A stretch of 64,000 nucleotides of DNA from NCBI GenBank assembly GCA_964465735.1, contig CAYXKT010000002.1, positions 3,901 to 67,900 of the forward strand. The letters are read 5' to 3'. Made by a program: the position numbers and the translations under genes. Below are positions 45,803 through 55,600 of this stretch, piece by piece (positions within the stretch are counted from its first letter, which is position 1; each line of letters begins with the position of its first letter). Source of the stretch: Erginobacter sp964465735. Lineage in GTDB: Bacteria; Auribacterota; Erginobacteria; Erginobacterales; Erginobacteraceae. The notes beneath the pieces were generated by a model. That model searched no databases. It was not told the origin of the DNA and saw only the letters and a program-made list of their open reading frames with translations.

Positions 45803-46930
45803 TCAGGGGAGCCCGAACTCCGCCAGGAGCCCGGCGACTTTTTCCCGGAAGGCTTTTCTCCCGAAGTACCGGTCAACCCGATCGTGGAGCTCGGCCGGGT
45901 CCGGAGCGGTCTCGGTCAATAACCGCCGCAACCCCACCTCGAGTTCTTTCGGACTCTCCGGATCGACCAGGATGCCCAGTTCCCCTCCCCGCAGGGCGTC
46001 CGCTGCCGCGTCCCGGTTCCCGCCCAGGCACCGCTTTCCGCATCCCATCGCCTCCAGGAAAACAATCCCGAACCCTTCCCGGAGACTGGGCATCGCGAAA
46101 CCGTCGGCCATCCGGTAATGATCGGGCAGTTCTTCGTCGGAAATATACCCGGTTAGGATCACCCTCCCCTCCAGCCCCAGCTCACGGACTCTCCGTTCGA
46201 CGTTGGGGCGATCGTCTCCCTCCCCTACGATTAAAAAGCGCAGTCCCGGAAAATCCGGAAGCAGACGGGGCAGGATCTCAATGACTCGGGAGTATCCCTT
46301 GTCCAGCCGGGAGACCACCAGGCGACAGACGCTGATCAACACCCTGTCTTTAGGATCAATCCCATAGCGCTGCCGCAGCCCGGCCGGGGCCGGTCCGGGC
46401 GAGAACCGTTCCCCGTCAAATGTGACCGGGATCACCCGGAACCTTTCTTCCGGGATACCGATCCCGGCCTCCATCTTTCCCCGGGTAAAATTGCTGATCG
46501 GCAGAATCATATCCACCCGGCCCAGCGCCCGGCGGACCCGGCCCCGGGGCAGGTCCCAGACCTCAACCCCGTAGGCGCTGACCGCCGCCGGGATCGAGAG
46601 AGTTCTCTTCAGCCAGGCTGCCGCCGGAGCAAAGTGGGGATGGGCGGAGATGACCAGCGCCGGTCTTTCCCGCCGGGCGGCCCGCAGCAGCCGGGCCGCG
46701 AAGATCGGGGTCCGGACTCGCTCGGGCATATCCCCCGAGGCGGAGATCCCGACGCTCTCCCCGTAGCGCTCCTCCAGCTCTCCCGGCCGGTCGGACTTGC
46801 TCAACAGGCGGATCCGGCCGGGCCCGAGAACGGCCAGGGCCGCCTCCGTCAGCTCCGCCGAGTAATTCTGGATACCCCCCACCCGGGACAACAGTTCCGG
46901 CACCCAGATATGGAGTACCCCGCTGTTCAT
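45803..46930 (-). CDS. GT4 glycosyltransferase
   Basis: 375 residues, GT-B fold. N-terminal HIWVPELLSRVGGIQNYSAEL, FSPGPAPAGLRQRYGIDPKDRVLISVCR-type middle and C-terminal PSLREGFGIVFLEAMGCGKR (EX7E). It is the first gene of the 15-gene minus-strand operon. Upstream is a 190-base gap before a terminator of the FG-GAP gene, where the operon promoter should be; I could not identify it confidently. Confidence 0.85.
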   Translation of the reverse strand: MNSGVLHIWVPELLSRVGGIQNYSAELTEAALAVLGPGRIRLLSKSDRPGELEERYGESVGISASGDMPERVRTPIFAARLLRAARRERPALVISAHPHFAPAAAWLKRTLSIPAAVSAYGVEVWDLPRGRVRRALGRVDMILPISNFTRGKMEAGIGIPEERFRVIPVTFDGERFSPGPAPAGLRQRYGIDPKDRVLISVCRLVVSRLDKGYSRVIEILPRLLPDFPGLRFLIVGEGDDRPNVERRVRELGLEGRVILTGYISDEELPDHYRMADGFAMPSLREGFGIVFLEAMGCGKRCLGGNRDAAADALRGGELGILVDPESPKELEVGLRRLLTETAPDPAELHDRVDRYFGRKAFREKVAGLLAEFGLP

Positions 46931-47121
46931 AACTTCAATCCATTACCTCTCTCTTCCATCATCCCCGATTTCCGGTTAATCAGGAGAAACTCTGGTCATC
47001 GGGAAATTTGAGTCTAACGCCCCTCTGACCGACCATCAGCGGATAATGCCGACGGCCTTCACTGATATCAGGATACCGGGACAACGGTGGGAATTGTATC
47101 TATTCTCTCCCGAACCGGAAA

Positions 47122-47158
47122 GAAAAAAACCGGGCCCGCCTCTTGGCGGGCCCGGTTC
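47122..47158 (-). terminator. Intrinsic terminator after FG-GAP gene
   Basis: Read on the minus strand, AACCGGGCCCGCC, a 4-base loop and GGCGGGCCCGGTT form a 13-bp stem followed by a T-run. It lies 29 bases after the stop at 47187, so it ends the FG-GAP transcript and separates it from the O-antigen operon. Confidence 0.9.
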
Positions 47159-47186
47159 TTCCTGACTTGCTGTTATGTTGCGGTTA

Positions 47187-48548
47187 TTAGTAGCCCGTGG
47201 CTCCGGTGACGATCACCGCGGCCGACTCATTGGGCGCGAGGGTATCGGTACCGACATTCCGGATAATCCACTGGTCGGGCGAACGGAAGACCGTCAGGTC
47301 GACAACTCCGTCCCCGTCAAAATCTCCCACCACCGGGACGTCGCCGCTATTGCCCCAGACTGCGGTATCATAGCCGCCGACCCCGTCGCGCCGGATCCAC
47401 CAGAACCTGTTGTCGGCCGGCCGGTAGGCGCCAAGGCAAGAATACCCCGAGACATAGGCGCCCGGGACCGGGATATCGCCGCTCAGACCCCAGGCCCGGC
47501 TGCCGGGCACGCCGTTGACGAACCAGCGCCAGGTGCCGTAATCATCCGTGTTGATGACGGCGATGTCGGTCGTCCCGTCGCCGGTGTAGTCGCCCGGAAC
47601 CGGGATCACACCGTCATAACCGTAGAGGATTGAGGTAATGTTCTTGACGTACCAGTAACCGTTGGAGGGCCGCCAGACAGCCAGGTCGGTCGTTCCGTCG
47701 CCGTCGTAATCGCCCGGCACCGGAACGTCGCCGGCAATACCCCAGACTTCGCCATCGATGATGGCTCCGCCGCCCACGCTCTGGGCAAACCATTCTCCGG
47801 TACCCCGGTCGAAGTAACCCAGGTCGGCTCTGCCGTCACCGTCATAGTCGCCGGGGGCCGGGACATCGTACTCACCACCGCCGAAGGTCTCGGTGCCGAT
47901 CCCTTCCAGCTGCCAATCGCCGCTGGATTGGTTGTAAAAGGCGGCATCGGTCATCCCGTCTCCACTGTAGTCGTCACTGGCTTTGACCAGATAAATCGGG
48001 GAAGGCGCGGGCGCCGGGGGTGCCGGCGGGGCCACGGTGGTAACATTGGTGATCGCCACATCGTCGATCACGACATTGTCGGCATCGACCTTCAAGTACT
48101 CGATCTCCACCTGCTGGGAGGAACTGGCGTTGAGGGCCATAGTAATGATTCCGCCGCCGAGGCTGTGAGGCCCGGGCAGCCAGGAAAGAACGGACCAGTC
48201 GGCGCCGTTATATTCCCGGACCTGGATCGCGCTGCTCGGGTTGGCGCCAATGGCCTGGAGGTAGAAGCTCAGGTCGCTGTCGCCCGGGACGCCGTCCAGA
48301 GTGTACTCCTCGGTAATGATCCGGGAGCGGGCGGTCCGGCCCAGCTGGATACTCGGTACACCAGACAACGGACCACCATATAACATATCAGCGTCCGAGT
48401 TCCGGTTGCAATTGATGAATTCCCAGCCGTCGGGGCGGACCCCGATCTGGAAGTTGTCGAAGCCCTCATTGATCTGGGCCGTGGCCGACAGGCTGAGACA
48501 GACTGACACCACAATCATTACCGCCAATACCATTATTCCACGCTTCAT
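47187..48548 (-). CDS. Secreted FG-GAP repeat protein with N-terminal beta-sandwich module
   Basis: 453 residues from ATG 48548 (AAGGGGG upstream). A signal peptide ends near SATAQ. Then comes a module starting INEGFDNFQIGVRPDGWEFINCN (about 30-165), a Pro-rich hinge (APPAPPAPAPSPIY) and six FG-GAP type repeats (DYDGDGRADLGYF, DYDGDGTTDLAVW and so on; the fifth is degenerate), ending in VTGATGY. FG-GAP blades bind Ca2+ through Asp-rich loops and often adhere to surfaces. It shares modules with the next gene and with the 2616-residue protein. Confidence 0.8.
   Translation of the reverse strand: MKRGIMVLAVMIVVSVCLSLSATAQINEGFDNFQIGVRPDGWEFINCNRNSDADMLYGGPLSGVPSIQLGRTARSRIITEEYTLDGVPGDSDLSFYLQAIGANPSSAIQVREYNGADWSVLSWLPGPHSLGGGIITMALNASSSQQVEIEYLKVDADNVVIDDVAITNVTTVAPPAPPAPAPSPIYLVKASDDYSGDGMTDAAFYNQSSGDWQLEGIGTETFGGGEYDVPAPGDYDGDGRADLGYFDRGTGEWFAQSVGGGAIIDGEVWGIAGDVPVPGDYDGDGTTDLAVWRPSNGYWYVKNITSILYGYDGVIPVPGDYTGDGTTDIAVINTDDYGTWRWFVNGVPGSRAWGLSGDIPVPGAYVSGYSCLGAYRPADNRFWWIRRDGVGGYDTAVWGNSGDVPVVGDFDGDGVVDLTVFRSPDQWIIRNVGTDTLAPNESAAVIVTGATGY
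47461..47764. repeat. 304-bp exact duplicate within paralogous FG-GAP genes, copy 1
   Basis: This segment is identical base for base to 49396-49699 in the neighbouring gene as far as I could compare them by eye, while sequences outside the segment differ at many positions. It covers parts of repeats 2 to 5. Confidence 0.8.
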
Positions 48549-48733
48549 ACTAACCCCCTTCAGGTAGGGTTGTGTCCCGTTGCGGGGACTTGGTAATATG
48601 AAATACACCTAATTCCCGATTATTTACCATTTTCCTCCTGATCGTCCCAGAGGTCAAGAGAAAAATTGATTTTTTTGAAAATATTTGAACATTTGTAAAA
48701 CTTTAGCCTTTGTTGCTATCTGCAGCACTTCTG

Positions 48734-48799
48734 ATTGTCATTGCGAAAAATCTCAACCTGAAGATTGCTTCGTCGCCTTCGGCTCCTCGCAGTGACAAT
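48734..48799. repeat. Dispersed inverted repeat, copy 3
   Basis: ATTGTCATTGCG and CGCAGTGACAAT are inverted arms around GAAGATTGCTTCGTCG, the same family as at 1431, 10263 and 50615. It lies in the 549-base gap between the two FG-GAP genes. Confidence 0.6.
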
Positions 48800-48828
48800 T
48801 GCAGACTTATAAAACTGTAGAGACTTTT

Positions 48829-48991
48829 ACCTAAGTTGAGCGATTATTGCGGATGAAATGTGCTAAGATTTTGCTGGCCGACGGGTTGCGGAAACCGCAG
48901 CCATATCCAGGAGATATGGCGAGGATTTTCAATATCCGTTCGGAGGCAAAAGATTGGTGCAGTTCGCCGCATAGAATCGCTCAATTTAGGT
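48829..48991. mobile_element. 163-bp MITE-like element, copy B
   Basis: Same length as copy A (15219-15381), with two base differences. The flanks are TTT on both sides (48826-48828 and 48992-48994), a different 3-bp sequence from copy A (ATA), which supports insertion rather than common descent of the whole region. Confidence 0.7.
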
Positions 48992-49097
48992 TTTATAGAG
49001 TTGAAGTGTTACTGACATTTTAACCATCGCACATAAAATCCAGCGATGTCGAGAGTCAAACCTGATTTATTTCCTGGCTTCGGTTTGCGGCTCCGTT

Positions 49098-50471
49098 TTA
49101 GTATCCCGGAGCCCCGGTGACGATCACGTCATTGAAGAGATCGGCGGATAAAGTAACTTCGAAGCCGGAGGTCGGGCCATCCGGTCCGGTCCGCCCCAGC
49201 CACCGGTCCGGCGACCGGAATACGGCCGGGTAAACCACCCCGTCCCCGTTAAAGTCGCCCACCACCGGGACGTCACCGGTCAGACCCCACAGTGCGGTAC
49301 CATAGCCGCCGACGCCGTCGCGCCGGATCCACCAAAACCTGTTGTCGGCGGGCCGGTAGGCGCCCAAGTAGGTATGCCCGTCAGCAAAGTAAACACCCGG
49401 GACCGGGATATCGCCGCTCAGACCCCAGGCCCGGCTGCCGGGCACGCCGTTGACGAACCAGCGCCAGGTGCCGTAATCATCCGTGTTGATGACGGCGATG
49501 TCGGTCGTCCCGTCGCCGGTGTAGTCGCCCGGAACCGGGATCACACCGTCATAACCGTAGAGGATTGAGGTAATGTTCTTGACGTACCAGTAACCGTTGG
49601 AGGGCCGCCAGACAGCCAGGTCGGTCGTTCCGTCGCCGTCGTAATCGCCCGGCACCGGAACGTCGCCGGCAATACCCCAGACTTCGCCATCGATGATGGA
49701 GTGGCTGCCCGGTTTCTGGGCGAACCACTGCCCGGTACCCCGGTCGAAGTAACCCAGGTCGGTCCAGCCGTTGCCGTTATAGTCGCCGGGCGCCGGGACG
49801 TCGTAGTCGCCGCCGCCAAAGGTTATTTTGCCGAACCCGTCAATCCGCCAGTCTCCTTTGGCGGTGTTGTAAACCGCGATATCGGAAGTCCCGTCTCCAG
49901 TGTAGTCGTCACTGGCTTTTACAAGATAAAACGGAGAAGGGGCCGGCGCCGGGGGCGCCGGCGGGGGCGCGGTGTCCACATTGGTGATCACCACATCGTC
50001 GATCACAACGTGACCGTCTCCACCAGCCTTCAAATATTCAATCTCCACCTGCTGGGAGGAGCTGGCGTTGAGGACCATAGTAATGGTTTCGCCGCTGTTG
50101 TTGTGAGGACCTGGCAGCCAGGTCAGCACAGACCAGGCACCACCGACAAACTCGCGGACCTGGATGGCGCTGATCGGGTTGGGGGTGATCGCCTGGAGCC
50201 AAAAACTCAACTGACTGGCACCGGTCAGGGTGAACTTCTCGGTCAAGATCCGGGAGCGAGTGGTCCGGCCCAGCTGGATACTCGGTACACCAGACAACGG
50301 ACCACCATATAACATATCAGCGTCCGAGTTCCGGTTACAGTTGAAAAAACACCAGCGCGCCGGCCTGACCCCGATCTGGAAAGAATCGAATCCTTCATCG
50401 ATCTGGGCCAGGGCCGGCAACCCCGCACAGAAAACAAGCGCCAGGGCCAATACCAATAAATCACACTTCAT
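49098..50471 (-). CDS. Secreted FG-GAP repeat protein, paralogue of the gene at 47187
   Basis: 457 residues, ATG 50471 with GGTAAGG before it. Signal peptide ending near PALAQ, then IDEGFDSFQIGVRPARWCFFNCN, a Pro-rich hinge (APPAPPAPAPSPFY) and six FG-GAP repeats, one degenerate (VYFADGHTYLGAY), ending VTGAPGY. It is a tandem duplicate of the gene at 47187, with a 304-bp identical block and about 65 identical bases in the N-terminal module around GGTACACCAGACAACGGACC. No terminator is obvious. Confidence 0.8.
   Translation of the reverse strand: MKCDLLVLALALVFCAGLPALAQIDEGFDSFQIGVRPARWCFFNCNRNSDADMLYGGPLSGVPSIQLGRTTRSRILTEKFTLTGASQLSFWLQAITPNPISAIQVREFVGGAWSVLTWLPGPHNNSGETITMVLNASSSQQVEIEYLKAGGDGHVVIDDVVITNVDTAPPPAPPAPAPSPFYLVKASDDYTGDGTSDIAVYNTAKGDWRIDGFGKITFGGGDYDVPAPGDYNGNGWTDLGYFDRGTGQWFAQKPGSHSIIDGEVWGIAGDVPVPGDYDGDGTTDLAVWRPSNGYWYVKNITSILYGYDGVIPVPGDYTGDGTTDIAVINTDDYGTWRWFVNGVPGSRAWGLSGDIPVPGVYFADGHTYLGAYRPADNRFWWIRRDGVGGYGTALWGLTGDVPVVGDFNGDGVVYPAVFRSPDRWLGRTGPDGPTSGFEVTLSADLFNDVIVTGAPGY
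49396..49699. repeat. 304-bp exact duplicate within paralogous FG-GAP genes, copy 2
   Basis: Partner of 47461-47764. Differences begin on either side at once, which suggests recent gene conversion of this part only. Confidence 0.8.
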
Positions 50472-50614
50472 CCTTACCCCCTTGGTGGATGCGACCCGTT
50501 GCGAGGACCTGTTAAAAACAACATTAACTCTGTGAAATCCAAATATTCCTGATGATAATCCATTTTCCCCCTTATCATCCCGACGGTCAAGAGAAAGATT
50601 GTTTTTGTTATTTA

Positions 50615-50755
50615 GTGTCTGAACGAAAACCCCTGAAACCAGATCATTACGAGGAGGGACGACGAAGCAACCTGTTTACCCTGTGATGAGATGGCTTCTT
50701 CGCTCCGTTTTTCGCAATGACAGACGCGATATAATTGGAGGTTTTTTTCAGACAC
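50615..50755. repeat. Dispersed inverted repeat, copy 4 (GTGTCTGAACGAAAACC ends)
   Basis: Arms GTGTCTGAACGAAAACC and GGTTTTTTTCAGACAC are inverted, and the interior carries CGACGAAGCAACC and TTCGCAATGACA. It shares its GAACGAAAACC end with copy 1 at 1431. It occupies part of the 535-base gap before the FkbM gene. The remainder (50756-51006) has a short open frame with a hydrophobic stretch (LAGGAAFAIFAGIFLLL), which I would not call a gene. Confidence 0.6.
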
Positions 50756-51006
50756 CATTTACTATTTCGACCGACCTTCCGTTTCGGATTCAATGTTGAC
50801 CGGATACCCTTAGGTGTTCCGCGGACCACTCGCCGGCGGCGCCGCTTTTGCTATCTTTGCCGGAATATTTCTGCTACTTTCTCCCCGGGTGGACAAATTT
50901 TGGCCGGGAATTGCTGCTGGACCAGACCCCATCTCGGGGGCAGACAGGAATACCTGGCCCGCCATAAGTTCCTCAAATAATCCCAAATCAATAATTTTAA
51001 CGCCGA

Positions 51007-51912
51007 ATGAAAACCACGAGAGAGAAAATTCTTCTTCCCCTGATCGACCTCGTCCCCTGGTCGGTCCGGAACCTCTTCTACCGCCTCCCCGGCGTCGCTC
51101 CGATCCTCCGGGGTTTACTCAATCGGGCCCTCCCGGCCGAGGGCCGGCTGACCCCGGTCCGGATCTCGGCCGGCCCCCTGAAAGGATTTCAGCTGGAAAT
51201 CGATTGCCGGAAGGAAAAATTCTTCTGGCTGGGCACCCACGAACCATCAGTCCAGAAAGCGCTGTGTCGACTGGCCCAACCCGGGATGACCGCCTATGAC
51301 GTCGGAACCTATATCGGTTTCTTTACCCTCCTGCTCTCGCGGGCAGTTGGGGATACGGGCCGAGTTATTGCCCTGGAACCCAATCCGGATACTTATCGAC
51401 GTCTGCTTAGCAATCTCCGCCTCAACCACCGGGAGAATGTCCAGGCCCTGCTCCTGGCGGCCGCCGATAAGTCCGGGCGGGAACTCTTCCAGACGGCGAA
51501 ACACGACCTGGCCCCGGAGGCCCACCTGGTCGCCTCGGCCACCGTCCCCGAGCCCGACCCGGCCCCGAAAGTCGAGGTGGAGACCGTCTCCCTCGACGAC
51601 CTGGTCTTCGACCGGGGTTTCCCCCGACCGGACCTGTTGAAGATCGACGTCGAGGAGAGCGAGGTTCGGGTGCTGGCCGGGATGGACCGGATACTGAAGG
51701 AGTGCCGCCCGGTCATCATCTGCGAGACCCACAGCGAAGAGGCCTCCCGCGAGGGGGCGCGGGCGCTGTGCGGTCACCACTATTCGTTGCGCGATTTGGA
51801 GCGCGATGTACCGATACCGGACGGGATCGACCCGCGGCCGGGAAGACTTTATCTTTTGGCGACGCCCGAAAACCCGATGGTAGGTCAGGCATTCCTGCCT
51901 GACCTACGATAA
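51007..51912 (+). CDS. FkbM-family methyltransferase
   Basis: 301 residues. SAM-binding AYDVGTYIGFFTLLLSR, VIALEPNPDTYRRL, and FkbM-type LKIDVEESEVRVLAGM. Its last residues (NPMVGQAFLPDLR) are encoded by a perfect 28-base palindrome, so the original stop was probably replaced. It is followed 11 bases later by another methyltransferase. Located between secreted-protein genes, not in the main polysaccharide operon. Substrate unknown. Confidence 0.82.
   Translation: MKTTREKILLPLIDLVPWSVRNLFYRLPGVAPILRGLLNRALPAEGRLTPVRISAGPLKGFQLEIDCRKEKFFWLGTHEPSVQKALCRLAQPGMTAYDVGTYIGFFTLLLSRAVGDTGRVIALEPNPDTYRRLLSNLRLNHRENVQALLLAAADKSGRELFQTAKHDLAPEAHLVASATVPEPDPAPKVEVETVSLDDLVFDRGFPRPDLLKIDVEESEVRVLAGMDRILKECRPVIICETHSEEASREGARALCGHHYSLRDLERDVPIPDGIDPRPGRLYLLATPENPMVGQAFLPDLR
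51880..51907. repeat. 28-base palindrome at the end of the FkbM gene
   Basis: GTAGGTCAGGCA, TTCC loop, TGCCTGACCTAC: 12-bp perfect arms. The GCATTCCTGCC core resembles the GTTCCTGTC repeat at 22051. It codes VGQAFLPDL. Confidence 0.85.
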
Positions 51913-51923
51913 ACGAGAGGCTT

Positions 51924-52628
51924 ATGAAGATCCACGTCGGCTGCGGAGATTCCCCGATTTCGGGGTGGCGGAATTTCGACAACTCGATCAGCCTCCGGCT
52001 GGCCGGGATCCCTCTCCTGCCCCGGCTCCTCCGCCGGTGCGGAATCCTCAACCCCCGCCAGTACGCCTTTATCGAGTTTGCCCGGTTACACCGGATCGAG
52101 TACGGCGACGGGGTCAAGGGGCTCCCGGTCCCCGACTGCTCCGCCGAGGCTCTCTACAGCTGCCATATGATCGAGCACCTCAGCCGGGCCGACGCCGGAC
52201 GTTTCCTGGAGGAAGCGAAGAGGGTCTTAATCCCCGGGGGAGTCATCCGGCTGGCGGTCCCCGATCTCCGGAGACTGGCCGGCCGCTACCTGGAGACCGG
52301 CGATGCCGACGGTTTTATCGCCGCCACCTACCTGGGCCGAGAGAACGACGGATCCGTGGCCGGGAGGATGGCAACGCTGATCGCCGGGCCGCGGCTCCAC
52401 GGGTGGATGTACGATGAAAGATCGTTGGGCCGACTTTTGCGGGACCACGGATTTTCCGAGGTCGTCGCGGTCCCGCCGGGCGAGACGGGGATCCGGGAAC
52501 CAGGAGAGTTGGACCTGAGAGAGAAAGAAGATGAGAGCGTCTATGTTGAGGCGGTAAAACCGGCCGGGGAATCGGAAGCCCAAATCGCCTCCAACCGCCC
52601 GGTCGGGCCGGTAGAACCGGCTCAATAA
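51924..52628 (+). CDS. Class I SAM methyltransferase (Methyltransf_11-like)
   Basis: 234 residues. KIHVGCGDSPISGWRNFDNS at the N-terminus (motif I VGCG), SCHMIEHLSRADAGRFLEEAKRVLIPGG and RLAVPDL mark a small predicted SAM enzyme often linked to glycan clusters. The stop overlaps the end of the giant convergent gene by 7 bases. A GAGAGGCTT sequence lies before ATG. Substrate unknown. Confidence 0.8.
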   Translation: MKIHVGCGDSPISGWRNFDNSISLRLAGIPLLPRLLRRCGILNPRQYAFIEFARLHRIEYGDGVKGLPVPDCSAEALYSCHMIEHLSRADAGRFLEEAKRVLIPGGVIRLAVPDLRRLAGRYLETGDADGFIAATYLGRENDGSVAGRMATLIAGPRLHGWMYDERSLGRLLRDHGFSEVVAVPPGETGIREPGELDLREKEDESVYVEAVKPAGESEAQIASNRPVGPVEPAQ

Positions 52629-55600
52629 GCAGTCGCCCCGGTGACGAAGGAGTCGGTGGACTGGGCGGTGAAATCAACGTAGTAGTACGGCCCGAAGGAA
52701 GACAGGATATACCAGCGATTCTCGCCCGGCCGGAAGACGGTCGGATCAGCCAGACCGTCCCCGTCGAAGTCTCCCACTACCGGGATATCTCCCCGCCCGG
52801 GAAGTCCCCAGCGGAACGACTCGGTATAGCTCCCGTCCAGTTTCCGGATAAACCAGTGTCCGGAGGTCGGGCGATATACCGCCAGCTCGGTGGCCCCGTC
52901 ACCGGTATAGTCCATCGGCATTGCCAGGTCACCCTCCAGGTACCACCTCCGGGAACCGACCCCCCGGACGAACCAATCTCCGGTCGACGGGCGGAGCATC
53001 GTGATGTCGGTCGTCCCATCCCCATTGTAATCTCCCGGTACCGGAATATCGCCCTCCCATCCCCAGTGAGCCACGGTCAGGTTCCGGATCCACCAGCGGT
53101 TGGTCGAGGACCTAAAGACGGCCAGTTCGGCGGTCCCATCCCCGGTATAATCCCCTGGGACCGGCAGATCCCCCCATTCCCCCCACTGCTCTTCGTCCAG
53201 TAAAACTCCCCCGGTCAGGCTCAGGACATACCACTTCCCGGAGAAACGGTCGAAGTAGCCGACGTCGGCCGTCCCGTCCCCGTCGTAGTCGCCGGGCACC
53301 GGAATATCACCCTCTCCCCCGCCCCAGACCAGTCCTGAAGTCACCCCCCGGATATCCCATTCCCCGCTGGCTGGGTCGTAGACCGCGGTATCGCTCGCCC
53401 CGTCCCCGTTATAATCGTCCCAATCCACCACCAGGTGGGCCGGGGTCAACCGGACCTCCGGGGTTGGGCTCGGGGTAGGCGTCGGCGTCGGGGTCCGGTA
53501 ACCTTCGGGGGTCTGGCTTGGAGCGACGGTCGGTGTCGGACTCAAATACCCGGCCGGAGTCGGGCTTGGCGAAGCGGTCGGGGAAGGAGTCGCGCTGGGC
53601 GCCGGCGTCGGGGTGGTCAGGTATCCGACCTTCTCCAGCCGGGAGATGAAGATATCCTCCGCGCCCCCACCGAAGACGGACTGGAAAGCGTTCTCGACCG
53701 GGAAGTCAGTCGAAACAGTATCCCCGACCAGGTAGAACCTCCGCGAGCCGTCGAGGGCCGCGCCCAAGCTGGATTCCGTTCCGCTCCCTCCCAGGTAGGT
53801 GGAATAAGCCAGCGCATCCCCGACGGGATAGAGACTGGCCGCGAAGGCGTCCCGGTTGCCCCCCCCGTAAACGGACTGGTAAGGGCGATAGAGCGGGAAA
53901 TCGGTCGAGGTGGTCCAGCCGGCCAGGTAAACGTATCCGGAGCCATCGACCGCGATCCCTCGTCCGCGCTCCTCTCCGCTCCCTCCCAGATAGGTCGAAT
54001 AGACCAGGGCATCCCCGGCGGCGGCGAGCCGGGCAACGAATACGTCCCCATAACTTGTCCCGCCACTCAAGACCGACTGCAGGGCGTCCCGGGTGGGGAA
54101 GTCGGCGGAGAGGGTGTTACCGACTATCAGCGCCTCCCCGGTGGCGAGCAGCGCGATATCCTCCGCTCCATCCTTACCGGCGCCACCGAGATATGTCGCA
54201 TAGAGCGGTTCCGAACCGTCGGCAGCGAACCGAACCACGAACGCGTCGGCCTGCCCACCGCCAAAAGCGGCCTGGAAGGAGGACGCGGTGGGAAAGTCCT
54301 CGGACTCGGTCCGCCCGGTCAGGTAAGCCGAACCGGACCCGTCGACCGCGATCGCTTCCGCGTAATCGGCGGCGGCGCCGCCGAGGAAAGTCGAATAGAC
54401 CAGGCCGGAGCCGTCACCGGACATCTTGCTGACGAAAATATCCCAGAACGAAGTCCCGGCGTGGGCCGGCTGCCAGGAATTCAGGGTCGGGAAATCCGCC
54501 GACCCGGTGCAGCCGGCCAGGTAGATGTCCCCTTCCCCGTCGACCGCGATACCCCGGACGGAGTCAGTTCCGGAACCGCCCAGATAGGTGGAGAAGACAA
54601 GGGTATCCCCGGAGGAAGATAGCTTGCTGACAAAGGCGTCGTAATCCCCGCCTGCTCGCCCGGCCTGGTAGGCCGCCGCGGTCGGAAAGTCTTCCGAAGA
54701 TGTGTAACCGGCCACCAGGGCGTTGCCGTCCCCGTCAAGAGCAATATCCCACCCGACGTCTTCCCCCGAACCGCCCAGATAGGTGGAGTAGAGCAAATTC
54801 TGCCCGTTTGAGGAGAACCTGGTAACCACTGTATCCCAGGAGCTGGAATAGGCGGGCTGGAGAGCGGAGGCGGTGGGGAAATCGGCCGAGGTGGTCACCC
54901 CGGCCAGGTAAGCCTCTCCCCCGGAGTTAACCGCGATGGCGAAACCCCGATCCCTCCCCTCCTCCCCCAGGTAGGTCGAGTAGTCGAGGACCAGACGATA
55001 CATATAGTTATCCGGGGTCGGGGTCGGCGAGGGAGCCGGGGTCGGGGTGTCCGTCGGCGGAGGCGAGACCGTCGGGGTTGCCGACGGCGTTGGGGTTGCC
55101 GACGGCGTCGGGGTAATTGAAGGGGTCGGGGTCATCGAGGCGGTCGGGATTGCCGAAGGCGTCGGGGTCACCGTCGAGGTCGGCGTGGCGGATGGCGTCG
55201 GCGTTACCGAGGGTGTCGGCACCAGGGAAGGCGTTGGCGTAATGGACGATGTCGGCGCCGGTGACGGTGTCGGCGTCACCGTGAGCGTCGGGGTTGCCGA
55301 CGGTGTCGGGGTAATCGAGGGCGTCGGGGTGATCGACGGCGTTGGGGAAATTGATGGCGTCGGTGTAATTGACGGTGTCGGTGTCACGCTCGGGGTCGGA
55401 GTTGGCGTGACCGAGGGCGACGGCGTCACCGTCGCCGTCGGCGTCACACTCGGGGTCGGCGTTACTGAAGGCGTCGGAGTAACCGACGGTGTCGGCACCA
55501 CGGAAGGCGTCGGCGTAATGGATGATGTCGGCGCCGGTGACGGTGTCGGCGTCACCGAAGGAGTCGGGGTCACCGTCGGCGTCACCGTGAGGGTCGGGGT

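Noticed and set aside
50756..51006. Membrane protein fragment before the FkbM gene
   Set aside because: Only a short hydrophobic stretch (about 17 residues) and then a shift into antisense-like sequence; no start with a ribosome site.
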